The notes under the pieces are model-generated. The model saw only the letters and a list, made by a program, of their open reading frames with translations, was not told where the DNA came from and did no database searches. The position numbers and the translations under genes are program-made. From Ostreococcus lucimarinus CCE9901 (Eukaryota; Chlorophyta; Mamiellophyceae; Mamiellales; Bathycoccaceae), in contig NC_009358.1 in the NCBI RefSeq assembly GCF_000092065.1, positions 558,001 through 622,000 of the forward strand: a DNA stretch of 64,000 nucleotides, given 5' to 3'. This document shows, piece after piece, positions 36,501 through 46,090 of this stretch. How positions within the stretch are numbered: position 1 is the stretch's first letter; the number at the start of each line of letters is the position of its first letter.

Positions 36501-39500
36501 GTTGGTCCTTCTACATTTTTCGATTTCACTGGACCTGGTTGCGGGATTCACGTTAATAAACAACTAACTCTTCCAGTACGAAACGGCTACACCGTCTCGA
36601 TGTGGTTCCGCATCGAGCGGTTTCCGGAGTACGGCGGTCCAGTGCCGCTGTTTTCTTTACTATCGGGCGCTGGTAACGGCATTTTAGGAGAGTTACATGC
36701 GAACAAGCTCACGCTTGGCATTCGAGGATCCACGGGCACAGTTGATACCGCGTCGATCGACATCACAGTACGAGAGAACGAGTGGACTTTCTTAACGATT
36801 GTGCACCTTCCGGTGCGAATGTCGCAACCCCTGGTTCGTGTCTTCCTCGATGCTGGCATGGTTGGTCAGGCGAAGTTGCGTTACCCGATCAAGTCCACGG
36901 AAGCGATATCGTATTGTCGCATTGCTTCCGTGACGTTCGACGTTAGCCTAGAGAACGCGCACGTCAAGGTGTCACCGTTTTTCGGCCAACTGGGTTCGAC
37001 GCATATATTCGATGATGCCCTTTCGCAACCGGCGATTGCGATGATTCATGCACTCGGTGCAGATTATGTCGGACGTTTTAAGTCAACAGAATCGCAAACG
37101 GAAAGAATCCTTCAGGCAATCAGCGTGAACGCTGTCGAGGCTCGCGATACTCGCGAGTATCTCGCCGATCATCGACTGATTAGTATAAGCGCAGTCACCG
37201 TCGCCGGTCGAAGCGCTCAGTCGGAGGTGTACGACGTGAACGAATATGATTTGATCGGAGGGGCGAAAGTTTGCGTCACAAACTCAGTCAAAGACGTCGT
37301 GCACTGCCTCGGTGGTGTTCAAGTCGTTCTTCCAATCTTTTCTGACATCCTGCACGCCGCCGAGACGTCGAAACGGCGACAAATTGTTTGCGAAGGGGTT
37401 CATCTGCTCGTTGCTTTACTCGATGGAAGCAGACTCAATCAAGTTACGTTAACGTTGTGTGATGGGTACGCCTTGATTGCAAATCTTCTGCGAGAGAATG
37501 CAACGACTTTACTCTGTCCAGATTTACTCCCAGCACTCGACAGGCTTCGTCGTGCGGGCGGGATCGAGCACGAATCGGCATCGGCACGCATCGTCGTTGA
37601 TTTGCATCTTTGGTCCCTCGCCGATGACGCCACTCAAAAAGCGCATGGCGAGTACTTGTTGAGTTTGGCGACCAAACACTCGGATGGATTACGATTTCAT
37701 TTGCCAACAAGTGATCTCATCGATGCCCTCGATTTCACTCCAGGTGCGAGTGGAACGTCTCGTCGTCGAGTTTTGTTGGACGTGTTGAAGCAGCTTGTTA
37801 TCGACGCCCCGAATCAGATGATTGAGGAAACTGCGGAAACTATCGTTCACGTCATCGAAGAATGTGCCGACGAAGACACCGTTGGTGATGTTCTGCGCTG
37901 GCTAGTTAACTGCATGCAACCGGGTGAGGAAGTTCAGCCCACGCTCTACCAGGCTTTCACCAAGCTCGGCGGACCACTGCTGGCGCTATCGCCTTTGAGC
38001 AGGAGCTCCAGGCGAGTCCGCTCTTTCGCTCTTCTGTGGCTTGCAAACTTGATGCCTCCGCTCGAGGCTTCGAGCAAGAGTTCTGGGGGTGCCTCTCATA
38101 TATCTGCTGCTTTCGGCGCGGCCGCTGGTGCGCTGACTGCCACTCTCGGCGGCAAGTTCACGGCGACAGCGAGTCAGGATTTTGAAGTCGGCTTTTTCAC
38201 TGCAGTCGCGAACGCCCTCGAAAAATTCCCCCTCGATATCGCTGAATCCCGCTCGGCGCTCTTTGAGCTTTTACTTGGTGGCCAGGCGCTACCAGCGGAA
38301 AAAGTAGCCGAAAGGTTGAACAGGGAAAAGAATTCATCCGTGCGAGCTGCGGCTGGCAGGCTCTTTGCCAAAGTCACAGGCCACGGAAACGACGCGCAAA
38401 CCAAAGATAAGGAGTGTATTAGCGTTGGTGTACCCGGTATAGTCAATGCAGGCGCCGCTGGGGTGTTGCTTCGACTGATGAATTCAAGCGATAATGCGGA
38501 AATGCGTTTAAGCGTGCTCGAGCTGCTTCTCCAACTCGTGGAAGGTGCAAGCGTGAACGCACAGGCTGTGCTGGAGCAGCGAGGCTGGCAGACTTGGATC
38601 CTCCCCATCCTCAAAGACCACAGTGACGAAACGCAAAACGACGAGAAATCGATGGCTCGACGATTAATAACGGCACTTCTCTCGCACGCGGTGCTCAAGA
38701 CTGACGAAGGTCACCAGCACGTGTCGAACATGCTTGGCGTCATCGACATTCTCATCAAACGCGGCGTCTTAGCCGATGAGTCAGACTTAGCGCAGGAACT
38801 CCTTTCGGATTTGCTTGAGTGCATTCTCCCGACGCGAGCGTCTTCGTCCGAGCAAGACGAGTGGTCTGAAGTGCAAAATGTTGAGTCACCGATATGTCGT
38901 CGCAACCTTTCGAGACTTTTGCACATATTCGACTCAATCATTTCCGACACGTCCGCGACAGCGGCCGCGCTTGGAGTACCGAGTGCCTCCGATGCAAAGT
39001 CCAGCGTTAAGAAGATCTCTTGGAGATTTTACGACAACTTATGGAACCTATTAGATGCGATCTCTCCTCCTGGTCATCCCGTGGACGCGCCCGAAGAGAC
39101 GGCGGATGCCGTAAAATCCACAAACATGGCTCAAAAGCTGCACAGGCGAGCGAAGAGTATGATTCGTGATTTACCATTTTCGAGCAATAGCGAGAGCGAG
39201 TTTGATAGCGTCGAAGCCGTTGAGGCTCTGCGCAAGACTTGTCAGCGAATGGGATTCAGGTTGACCTTACTTTACGTGCGAGCGAGCGCGCTCGAAGAGT
39301 TGCAGACAGCACTGAATACGTGCATTGGACTTCTACCATCATTTTTGGCCCCAGTCTTGGTCGACAAGGATGGAAAAGCGATGGATACCGCGCCGCTAGG
39401 GAACAGAGCGCACTTGTTTATCGCGGATTTGATGCGTTACGTCGAGTTTGCTAAAAAGAGTGAAGATCCTGATGCGTCAACACGGTCGCAGCTCGTCGTA

Positions 39501-42500
39501 AATCTCGTTCGACTCGCATCTGAGGTTGGTAGACTTCTGCTTTCAGATTGCGCGAGCGTCGAGGAGTGCGCGCATTTGGACGGCCGTGATTTGATTTCTG
39601 AACAAAAGGTGGCAGCCGCCGCAGCGATCGAGGCCAAAGAGTCTAGGAAAGTCAAAGAGCTGCGCTCAAAAGTGAGTGAAAACTTTCTTTCCGAACGTAC
39701 GCGGCACGAGCAAAGGCAAGCGCAAGCCGAGACGGCACTGTTAGAGACTCATAAGTCTAAATTGGGTCCGGTAAGCGAGCGCGAGCGCGCACGTCGCGCG
39801 ATGCAGCGTCTGACGTTTGAAGAACGTTGCGATGTGCTCGCTCGTCGGTGGTCCGCGATGTTGCGCGACTTACAAGGTGAGCGAGGCGCGTGGGCGGCTG
39901 AAAACTGTGATGCAAAGGCGCACTGGAAACTCGACAAGTCTGAGGACTCATCGATGAGACGATCTCGTTTGAAGCGCGATTATAAGTTTGTGCAGTACGA
40001 AGACAATCAAAAAGGTGGCGAATCAACATTACAAAGCGATGTACAAGATATCCAAGCGGTTCGCCTCGTCGGCATGGGTCAAAAATGGAAGATGAATTCG
40101 GATAGCGACTACGTTGATGTCGATGATGTCGCAGACGAACTCGCAGAAAAACTCGCTGTGGACAAGGAGAACGCGATGCACAATAGGAGTAAAGTCGTGT
40201 TCAGCACGCCGGCATCACTCGTGACGCTCACGAGAACTGTACTGGGTAAGCTCAATGTCAGTCGTGATGCCGTTGTATTTGCCGCCGATCGTACGCATGA
40301 GAGTGCGAAAGATCATCGAAAACGTTTCTGGCGATGGAGCTTGAGTGAAATTGTCGAGGTACATCACATGCGATATCGCCTTCAGCACAAGGCTTTCGAG
40401 ATGCATTGCGCGGATCACACCAGTGCCTTTTTTGCGTTCGATACCAAGAAAACGGCGCGATACGCAGCTACGCGCGTGGCATCATCGGCGGGGGCGACTT
40501 TGATGAACAGACGTGCGAAAACTGAAGCAGCCGAACGCGCGAAGGAGCTCTGGCGCAGACAAAAACTGAGCACTTTCGATTATCTTATGGCCTTGAACGT
40601 CTTCGCCGGGCGAACGTTGCACGACTTGAGTCAATATCCCGTTTTCCCTTGGGTGTTGAAAGAATACGAAGCTGAAACAATAGATCTGGCCGACCCTTCG
40701 GTGTATCGAGATCTGAGAAAACCCGTTGGCGCGCTCAACGAAGAGCGTCTCAAGAACTTCGTTGAGAGATACAAGTCGCTGTTGGACGACCCTGACACGC
40801 CGCCTTTCCATTACGGCAGTCATTACTCATCGTCCCCGATCGTACTTTTCTTCTTGTTACGCCTGGAACCTTACACGAAACTCGCTCGAGCATTACAGGG
40901 CGACAGATTTGATCGAGCAGATCGCTTATTCCATTCGGTCGCGGAAACGTTCAAAGCTTGCGTAGAATCATCCGCTGATGTCAAGGAACTTATTCCAGAA
41001 TTTTACTACTCGTCCGAGTTCTTGACGAATACAAATGGACTAAAACTTGGGGTGCGACAGGACGGATCGACTATTGATGATGTAGTTCTCCCGCCTTGGG
41101 CCAAGGGTTCGAGGCACGAATTCACTCGAGTGATGCGGGAATCGCTAGAATCGGACTACGTAAGCGAAAATCTGCACCACTGGGTTGATTTGATTTTCGG
41201 GCACGCACAGCGAGGGGCCGCCGCGGTCGAGCGATGCAACGTGTTTTATTATCTCACATACGAAGGCGCCGTGGATATCGACACATTAGAAGATGATGAT
41301 CAACGGAACGCGATCGAGACACAAATCATCAACTTCGGTCAGACTCCCGCGCAAATTTTCAGGCGCGCGCACCCAGTTCGTCTGCCGCCCCAAGCGACAG
41401 AACACGTGGTTTCAATCTCTCCCGAATCGCTCAAACTCGCGACAGTTGTCTCATCCGAGTCTAACGGCCTACCGATGCGGGCGCAAGCGGTGGTGCACGC
41501 CACCGCGTACGATTCGCGTATTGCCGTGGTCACCGCTGGACGAATGGTTTCCATTCAGCGCTTACAACGTCCTGGAACGACATTCGGGCTGGGTGGCGTC
41601 GATCACTCAACCGCGTACGCGCTCGAACCAGAGACGACATCCCGGCTCATGCTCGAAATTGACGTCGACGCCGATTCGCTTGCGCATTCGCAATCCGTCA
41701 ATGTCGCTCTGAAAGGCAAAGTCTTGCTGAGTGTTGGCCATTGGGACAGAAGCATGCGTATTTTCGACATTGAGGAGGGGCGCGAGATGCAGCGTATCAG
41801 TGCACATCGAGATGTGACGACGTGTCTCGCGTTGTGCGAACTCGGGAGCTCGAGGAGCTGGGACGAGGCTTCGCACCAAATGGACCAAGTCATCGTGGTT
41901 ACGGGAAGTCGCGACACCACGCTCGCGATCTGGGAGATGGTGCTCCCTCAAGGAGGCTGGGGCTTTAGTAAAGGCACCAAAGTCCTGAGCGCCGAACCAA
42001 AAATGATCTGTTTCGGTCATGACGAAGCCATCACGTGCGTTGCTGTGAATTCATCGCTCAACTTGGTAGCGAGTGGCAGCATTGATGGCACCCTCATCCT
42101 GCACGACAGCCGGGATGGGCACATCGTTCGTGCATTGGAAAGCACCCCACCTGGGTGCATCCCATCGTCCATCGAATTGCTTCCAAAATCATCTCTCGTC
42201 GTGTGCGCGTGCGGCGTCGCCGGCGCGCTGTCCGTGCATGATGTCAACGGTGCCACACTCGCCAAATCGCTCAGTCGGCACGAAGCCTTTGACGCATTTT
42301 GCGTCACCCGCGACGAGCGACATATTCTCATCGGCAATCGTCGCGGAGACATCACTGTCCGCGCCGTGCATGATTTATCGATTCGTGCGCAAATCAACGT
42401 CGCCAACGCGGGCGTCGTCTCCATTTCACCCGTCGCGCGCGACGAGTGCCTCGTCGTCGGTCTTGCCGACGGTCGTGTGTGCCTCTGGGCGCCCGCGGCG

Positions 42501-42512
42501 CGTAGCCTTTAA
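33588..42512 (+). CDS. SPI: SPIRRIG/LvsA-type BEACH-WD40 giant protein
   Basis: A 2974-residue protein of the BEACH family (SPIRRIG, LvsA, WDFY3, neurobeachin) that acts in membrane traffic and, in plants, with P-bodies and endosomes. The N-terminal ~950 residues are helical ARM-like. A concanavalin A-like domain is at ~976-1160 (FFDFTGPGCGIHVNKQLTLP). The PH-BEACH region (~2200-2304) has RKRFWRWSLSEIVEVHHMRY. The BEACH domain (~2330-2590) contains FDYLMALNVFAGRTLHDLSQ, YPVFPWVLKEYEAE, FHYGSHYSSS, LEPYTKLA and IPEFYYSSEFL. WD40 blades fill ~2638-2974 (MRIFDIEEG, SGSIDGTLILHDSRDG). No FYVE zinc finger is seen. The frame is uninterrupted for 8.9 kb. Confidence 0.95.
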   Translation: MNFIRRFANSSNPTLDARDATPPSTSAPDAAGARVELRSAETIDVPRVMNSMFDEGRDGDLVFSWQLMSGTANAGESSRREATNAFFDAFSETYARWEPARARGADEGDDSDVGCAVAHPRAVTLAAVEDAAGLGERLERALTGTVDVGGIEQRMASIGVETFRALEIMSRSAHNRVFMEQCGASRALANACKTCAQRMLTFSAGAASASKENSIEAGALLEALQHVVEHAVNVIDSFLGDAWALRSFNENGALLALIEVLRAEKVVVGRVHGDVRKMAISIERMAMRAIGRVMHGDAAVQKSIAGAGGLDIFFEGVYPIEADVSVDIAGFETSLMNLEISHTLLAGNKSNVERAQGIGLFTRVARLMRAANDLSETLVSDEASTSTTEGEVAGVPWSAQLLDDSLRCHEVIITDGYPSEVIKRLLKFVHQDTSAAGGWASKGAREMILKCLFDSIIEACSSSKESFKSDSECVRFRAHVLRFFSDAIDIDPAVLRVMRQARAWDMLLDADTYGAIPSVDHKNEYESVSESTTSILRRRVQIQTAALLLKACQIAAELSDCVDECNVLIGTITTRAIQPSVAIRLCRVLELLLIDSSHSVCKALSEVEAPGRLAGALNAQLKCWGCDQVAFIGEVGATANSAAFGSTLSALRACLNGPDVLAASALNNDGVSDLIFNELLWTNTTRDLAISAVVSLVGLRLHAPSPHASGAHREAWSSVARRFIQALPRARGTDITLLSAMLSGLRQMLNNPNGSGDSLREWISSEDGAEFVQIVALCDGDAGEEVGLDVIATLQAVISNSHSSASTFERSVGYDTLIDAIQCARGAGPVSKPLFDALMSFVIDDDYGTGGESSGIALRNAKALQMLLTLIGNLGASDELKDELLKAFKQMLSASVTSKATADAAGVLDFCLQWYVDANRRQAVLEVIALCSSFSMSTKHVRQIFRLLQGDSISADDQLQLLRVLQHSAKRVGPSTFFDFTGPGCGIHVNKQLTLPVRNGYTVSMWFRIERFPEYGGPVPLFSLLSGAGNGILGELHANKLTLGIRGSTGTVDTASIDITVRENEWTFLTIVHLPVRMSQPLVRVFLDAGMVGQAKLRYPIKSTEAISYCRIASVTFDVSLENAHVKVSPFFGQLGSTHIFDDALSQPAIAMIHALGADYVGRFKSTESQTERILQAISVNAVEARDTREYLADHRLISISAVTVAGRSAQSEVYDVNEYDLIGGAKVCVTNSVKDVVHCLGGVQVVLPIFSDILHAAETSKRRQIVCEGVHLLVALLDGSRLNQVTLTLCDGYALIANLLRENATTLLCPDLLPALDRLRRAGGIEHESASARIVVDLHLWSLADDATQKAHGEYLLSLATKHSDGLRFHLPTSDLIDALDFTPGASGTSRRRVLLDVLKQLVIDAPNQMIEETAETIVHVIEECADEDTVGDVLRWLVNCMQPGEEVQPTLYQAFTKLGGPLLALSPLSRSSRRVRSFALLWLANLMPPLEASSKSSGGASHISAAFGAAAGALTATLGGKFTATASQDFEVGFFTAVANALEKFPLDIAESRSALFELLLGGQALPAEKVAERLNREKNSSVRAAAGRLFAKVTGHGNDAQTKDKECISVGVPGIVNAGAAGVLLRLMNSSDNAEMRLSVLELLLQLVEGASVNAQAVLEQRGWQTWILPILKDHSDETQNDEKSMARRLITALLSHAVLKTDEGHQHVSNMLGVIDILIKRGVLADESDLAQELLSDLLECILPTRASSSEQDEWSEVQNVESPICRRNLSRLLHIFDSIISDTSATAAALGVPSASDAKSSVKKISWRFYDNLWNLLDAISPPGHPVDAPEETADAVKSTNMAQKLHRRAKSMIRDLPFSSNSESEFDSVEAVEALRKTCQRMGFRLTLLYVRASALEELQTALNTCIGLLPSFLAPVLVDKDGKAMDTAPLGNRAHLFIADLMRYVEFAKKSEDPDASTRSQLVVNLVRLASEVGRLLLSDCASVEECAHLDGRDLISEQKVAAAAAIEAKESRKVKELRSKVSENFLSERTRHEQRQAQAETALLETHKSKLGPVSERERARRAMQRLTFEERCDVLARRWSAMLRDLQGERGAWAAENCDAKAHWKLDKSEDSSMRRSRLKRDYKFVQYEDNQKGGESTLQSDVQDIQAVRLVGMGQKWKMNSDSDYVDVDDVADELAEKLAVDKENAMHNRSKVVFSTPASLVTLTRTVLGKLNVSRDAVVFAADRTHESAKDHRKRFWRWSLSEIVEVHHMRYRLQHKAFEMHCADHTSAFFAFDTKKTARYAATRVASSAGATLMNRRAKTEAAERAKELWRRQKLSTFDYLMALNVFAGRTLHDLSQYPVFPWVLKEYEAETIDLADPSVYRDLRKPVGALNEERLKNFVERYKSLLDDPDTPPFHYGSHYSSSPIVLFFLLRLEPYTKLARALQGDRFDRADRLFHSVAETFKACVESSADVKELIPEFYYSSEFLTNTNGLKLGVRQDGSTIDDVVLPPWAKGSRHEFTRVMRESLESDYVSENLHHWVDLIFGHAQRGAAAVERCNVFYYLTYEGAVDIDTLEDDDQRNAIETQIINFGQTPAQIFRRAHPVRLPPQATEHVVSISPESLKLATVVSSESNGLPMRAQAVVHATAYDSRIAVVTAGRMVSIQRLQRPGTTFGLGGVDHSTAYALEPETTSRLMLEIDVDADSLAHSQSVNVALKGKVLLSVGHWDRSMRIFDIEEGREMQRISAHRDVTTCLALCELGSSRSWDEASHQMDQVIVVTGSRDTTLAIWEMVLPQGGWGFSKGTKVLSAEPKMICFGHDEAITCVAVNSSLNLVASGSIDGTLILHDSRDGHIVRALESTPPGCIPSSIELLPKSSLVVCACGVAGALSVHDVNGATLAKSLSRHEAFDAFCVTRDERHILIGNRRGDITVRAVHDLSIRAQINVANAGVVSISPVARDECLVVGLADGRVCLWAPAARSL

Positions 42513-42667
42513 CTGCATTGTAAAATAACTAGCTCAATCCGTTGATCCATCGTCGTCCTCGCGCGACATCGCATCTCGCGCCAGCCGCGCCAGTGACTGG
42601 CCAGTTGCGGCGCAAGATGAACGCAATCCGAATCGCACGTCACTTGCGGCCGCATCGAACGCGCAGC

Positions 42668-43336
42668 ATGACGAAGGCGAAGAAAACCAAGCCCGCGCAC
42701 AAGTCGAACAAGAAGAAGAAGGTCGCCCCCGCGAACCGCGCGACGACGCGCGCGGCGCTGCAGAAAACGCCGACGAGGGGAAAGACGGTGCCGGCGAAGT
42801 TGACGGAGAAAAATATGACGCCCAAGGCGCTGAGGACGCCAAAGACGCCGAAGATGACGTCTGCGGGCGTGGCGAAGAAGCCTCGGTCGAGCACAAAGTC
42901 GGACGGGCGGCGAACGACGCCGAAGAAACCTAAAAATACGACGTCGTATATCATGAATCAGCGCAAGTACGGTGCGCAACCGCCGACGCCAAGACCGTTG
43001 AGTGGGATGAAGAGCCCGAGATTGGAAACGCTGGCGACGGCAACGATGAAACCGCCAGCAAGTGGATTAGATATGTTCGGAAGCATGCTCGGGGCGTTGT
43101 CGCCGGCGGCGTTAGAGAGGGTCGAGGTCGAAGGTGAGGAGTCGACGTCGGAAGTTATCAAACTGTGTTCGATTATTACCGAGCAAGCGAAGACGATTCA
43201 GCGATTGGAGTCGGAGGTTAATCACCTGCGGGCGCAGTTACAGGCTCGAGCGGTCGCGCCAGTCCCAACGTTGCGTCGTGTACCGTCAACGACATCTGAG
43301 TTGGCGTCGCGCATTGCCGGTTTGTTCAAGCGATGA
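42668..43336 (+). CDS. Basic nuclear-type protein with C-terminal coiled coil
   Basis: A 222-residue protein, highly basic over the first ~110 residues (Lys/Thr/Pro-rich with KTPKTPK and TPKKPK motifs resembling histone H1-like or microtubule-binding tails). It ends in a leucine-heptad helix (IITEQAKTIQRLESEVNHLR). I do not recognise it. In-frame ATGs also lie at 42542 and 42617; 42668 gives the first Lys-rich sequence after an Arg/His leader. The gap to the BEACH gene's stop on the same strand is 30-155 bp depending on start. It converges with the TFIIIC gene. Confidence 0.65.
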   Translation: MTKAKKTKPAHKSNKKKKVAPANRATTRAALQKTPTRGKTVPAKLTEKNMTPKALRTPKTPKMTSAGVAKKPRSSTKSDGRRTTPKKPKNTTSYIMNQRKYGAQPPTPRPLSGMKSPRLETLATATMKPPASGLDMFGSMLGALSPAALERVEVEGEESTSEVIKLCSIITEQAKTIQRLESEVNHLRAQLQARAVAPVPTLRRVPSTTSELASRIAGLFKR

Positions 43337-43401
43337 ACGTCGCTAATGATTTGTAATCTTCACATTGTACTACGTGCCGCAAGTCGGTTTCTTATCGGTG
43401 C

Positions 43402-45909
43402 CTAAACCGTCATATACTTTCGTAGAATCGCGCGCGCTAAGCCGTTTGCGTTCGAAGAACGATAGATGAGGGATAAGTTGTACGCCGCTTCGCGACGCAA
43501 ATCGTCCGCCTCGGAGCTCACCGGCATCTCCAGACAACGCTCATAAATCGGACGAGCGAGGTGCGGAAAGCCGAGATGTTGCAGGCCTCGGGCCAAGTTG
43601 TACATCCCTTCTTGTGGGCTTGTCGTGTTCAACTCCGCGGTACGTTCGAGCAGAACGACAGCTCGAAGCGCCAGTGCGTGACGCTGCTGCTCGTTTGAAT
43701 TTCTCGTTGCCATGTGCAAAAGAGAAATCGCCGCACATAAATTCACCTCGTGATCGTTCGGCGCGATCGTGAGAGCCGTGAGGAAATCGTGCATTGCTAT
43801 AGACCACTTTTTGTTCCACGTGTGAACGTACCCAGATGCCATCAAAGGTAGCAGACGTTCGCGTGAGGCATCGTCGAGGCTACTCGCGACGAGACGCTTG
43901 GCGAGCTTTGATGTTCCAACGCTGAGCGCTCGAGGATAATCGATAGCCATGTGCATCAGCATGTTCCAAACCGTTACCGAATTCGGGAATACCTCAAGAA
44001 CACTACGACAGCTTGCCGCAGACTCTTGCAAATCGCCCATCATGTACGCCACGAGCGACTTTAGGTATCGTAGCGAAGCCGTCTGCTCTCGCGTCAGCAC
44101 GCTCCCCGCGGAGAATGAAAGCGCATGATTCACGATGGTTCCCGCTTCTTCGTGTCGACCGAGCCGAATAGCGACCTCGGCACCGCTTATAATATTAGCA
44201 AACACATCATCATCTGATATCCGAACGTTATCGTCCACGAAATCATCGCTCCCCTGTCCCGCGCGTTGGAGCTTGCGTTGCGATCTTTTTTCGCTCAAGT
44301 CTTCCAAGAGCTTCAACGCAGCTGGAATGATGACAGTCAGTTCGGCTTCGCTCAAGAGCTTTCTTTGTAAAGCAGTCACGCGCAATAAAATGCCATATTT
44401 CTGTACCTCGACGTCATCTAAATTTGACACAAGTGACCTCGCCCGCCTCAACGATTCTTCGTCGTCTTGAAAACGCGAAAGCGAATCGGCTAGAGATACG
44501 GCGATGAATACGTCGCTCGGGTGCTTGTCATGGAGCATGTCGTAAAATTCGACTACCGCGCGCAAGCCCCTCGATTGCTGAACGCATCGCTCTACGCGCT
44601 GCCACATATCGACATTGTCGTACTCGTCGAGCGCGATTAAGTGCATGAACACCTCTTCCGCCTTCGACGCCAACCCAACCTCCATCAGAGTTTTTCCGCA
44701 GTCAAAGTACAAGTCATCAAACTCAGTCACCTTGTGCCGCAAGAGCTCTTCAATGCGCTCCATGCCTTCTTCCGTTTGTCCTTCGTAAAGCAAACATTGA
44801 CCTTGTTTTACGGAAATGTCCAAAGGCAGCTGTCCAGAGTCGACGTGCTCTAAAATATTCGCGCGCGAACGCTCGACAATTTCTAGTACCTCGGAATACT
44901 TGCGGAACTCAATCTTCAACTCAATCAAAATGTTCACCACTGTGGCGTCGATGTGCTGTGGATACGCTTTCAGCATGTGCTCTAGAGCATGCTCAGCCTT
45001 ATCTCGCATATCAGCACTATAATACAACTTGGCGAGCAAGACCACGGCGTCACGCAAAATAGCGCCGTCGAGCGGCGGCAAATCGTCCTTCAGCACCCAC
45101 TCAAGTTGCTCAATCGCCTTTTTCGCATCTCCAAGCTCCGAATACAACGTTGCTTGATCCATTTTATTCTCGTAATTGTGCGGGTCAGACCTCGCCGCCT
45201 TTGCTAAGCAATGTATGGCGTAATCTTTGTTGTTCACGTTTACCGCCAGCGACGCCATGCGATACCACATCGACGGGTCCACCCCACGCTTCACCGCCGT
45301 CGCCAAAGAGTAACTATCCAACGCCTTTTCTAAATCGTTCGTTTCCTCGTACACCAGCGCCAATTGCTCGTACGGTTCGCTCGAATGCGGGATTTTCACA
45401 ATCGCCGCGTGCAACTTACTCACCGCCTCGGCGTATTCGCCCCGCGCGTACAATATGGTCGCATCACTCATTAAATCGTTTGCCTCCATCGCTTGCTTCG
45501 ACCGCGCCGACTTCTTCTGTCGCCCCTTTCGCCGCCGTTTCCTACTCTCGTTCACGCCGCCCATGCGCAAAAACGCCGCCATGGTCGGGTTTCGTCGCGC
45601 CGTCGCCTCGTCGTCGTCGTCGTCACGCGCCGTACCTCCACCGCGTCCTCCCGACCCATCGCTCGTGCCCGCCAGCGTCGACCGCTCGTACGCGACGACT
45701 TTCTCCGCCAGTCTTCCCTCGCGCAGGAGCTCGAGTCCATCGAACGCTCGACCGTCGCGTTCGTTGTCGGAATCGGTTTCTTCGTCTTCGTTCGATTCTG
45801 ATTCGGATGCGTCGTCGCCGGCGCGCGCGTGGGGCTTGCCGTGCACTCGCAGACGCCTCGCGCACGAGGGCTCGTCTACATCGTCGATCGCGCGCCCGGG
45901 GAGGGACAT
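43402..45909 (-). CDS. GTF3C3: Transcription factor IIIC TPR subunit (GTF3C3/Tfc4-like)
   Basis: An 835-residue subunit of TFIIIC, which binds tRNA promoters and recruits TFIIIB for RNA polymerase III. The N-terminus is acidic (SESESNEDEETDSDNERDG). A basic patch (NESRKRRRKGRQKK) precedes TPR repeats that begin at about residue 155 (LMSDATILYARGEYAEAVSK, LHAAIVKIPHSSEPYEQLAL, VYEETNDLEKALDSY) and recur to the C-terminus (RGLQHLGFPHLARPIYERCL). The order of acidic head, basic patch and TPR array matches yeast Tfc4 and human GTF3C3. The start at 45909 (MSLPGRAID) is favoured; 45957 would add 16 residues. Confidence 0.88.
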   Translation of the reverse strand: MSLPGRAIDDVDEPSCARRLRVHGKPHARAGDDASESESNEDEETDSDNERDGRAFDGLELLREGRLAEKVVAYERSTLAGTSDGSGGRGGGTARDDDDDEATARRNPTMAAFLRMGGVNESRKRRRKGRQKKSARSKQAMEANDLMSDATILYARGEYAEAVSKLHAAIVKIPHSSEPYEQLALVYEETNDLEKALDSYSLATAVKRGVDPSMWYRMASLAVNVNNKDYAIHCLAKAARSDPHNYENKMDQATLYSELGDAKKAIEQLEWVLKDDLPPLDGAILRDAVVLLAKLYYSADMRDKAEHALEHMLKAYPQHIDATVVNILIELKIEFRKYSEVLEIVERSRANILEHVDSGQLPLDISVKQGQCLLYEGQTEEGMERIEELLRHKVTEFDDLYFDCGKTLMEVGLASKAEEVFMHLIALDEYDNVDMWQRVERCVQQSRGLRAVVEFYDMLHDKHPSDVFIAVSLADSLSRFQDDEESLRRARSLVSNLDDVEVQKYGILLRVTALQRKLLSEAELTVIIPAALKLLEDLSEKRSQRKLQRAGQGSDDFVDDNVRISDDDVFANIISGAEVAIRLGRHEEAGTIVNHALSFSAGSVLTREQTASLRYLKSLVAYMMGDLQESAASCRSVLEVFPNSVTVWNMLMHMAIDYPRALSVGTSKLAKRLVASSLDDASRERLLPLMASGYVHTWNKKWSIAMHDFLTALTIAPNDHEVNLCAAISLLHMATRNSNEQQRHALALRAVVLLERTAELNTTSPQEGMYNLARGLQHLGFPHLARPIYERCLEMPVSSEADDLRREAAYNLSLIYRSSNANGLARAILRKYMTV

Positions 45910-46090
45910 CGCGCGCGCGCGTCGCACGATGGCGTGCGACGGTTGTCTGTGCGCCAACTGAACTCGCTCGCGTCTCGCGCCTCGTTCGACTTGACTACTT
46001 TTGCTTTTTGTGTTACACGTGGTATTTCTAATGTGTGTGTTTGAATGTCGTTTGAATGTCGTTAATCGTGTTGTTCTGATCGTCGCGCGC

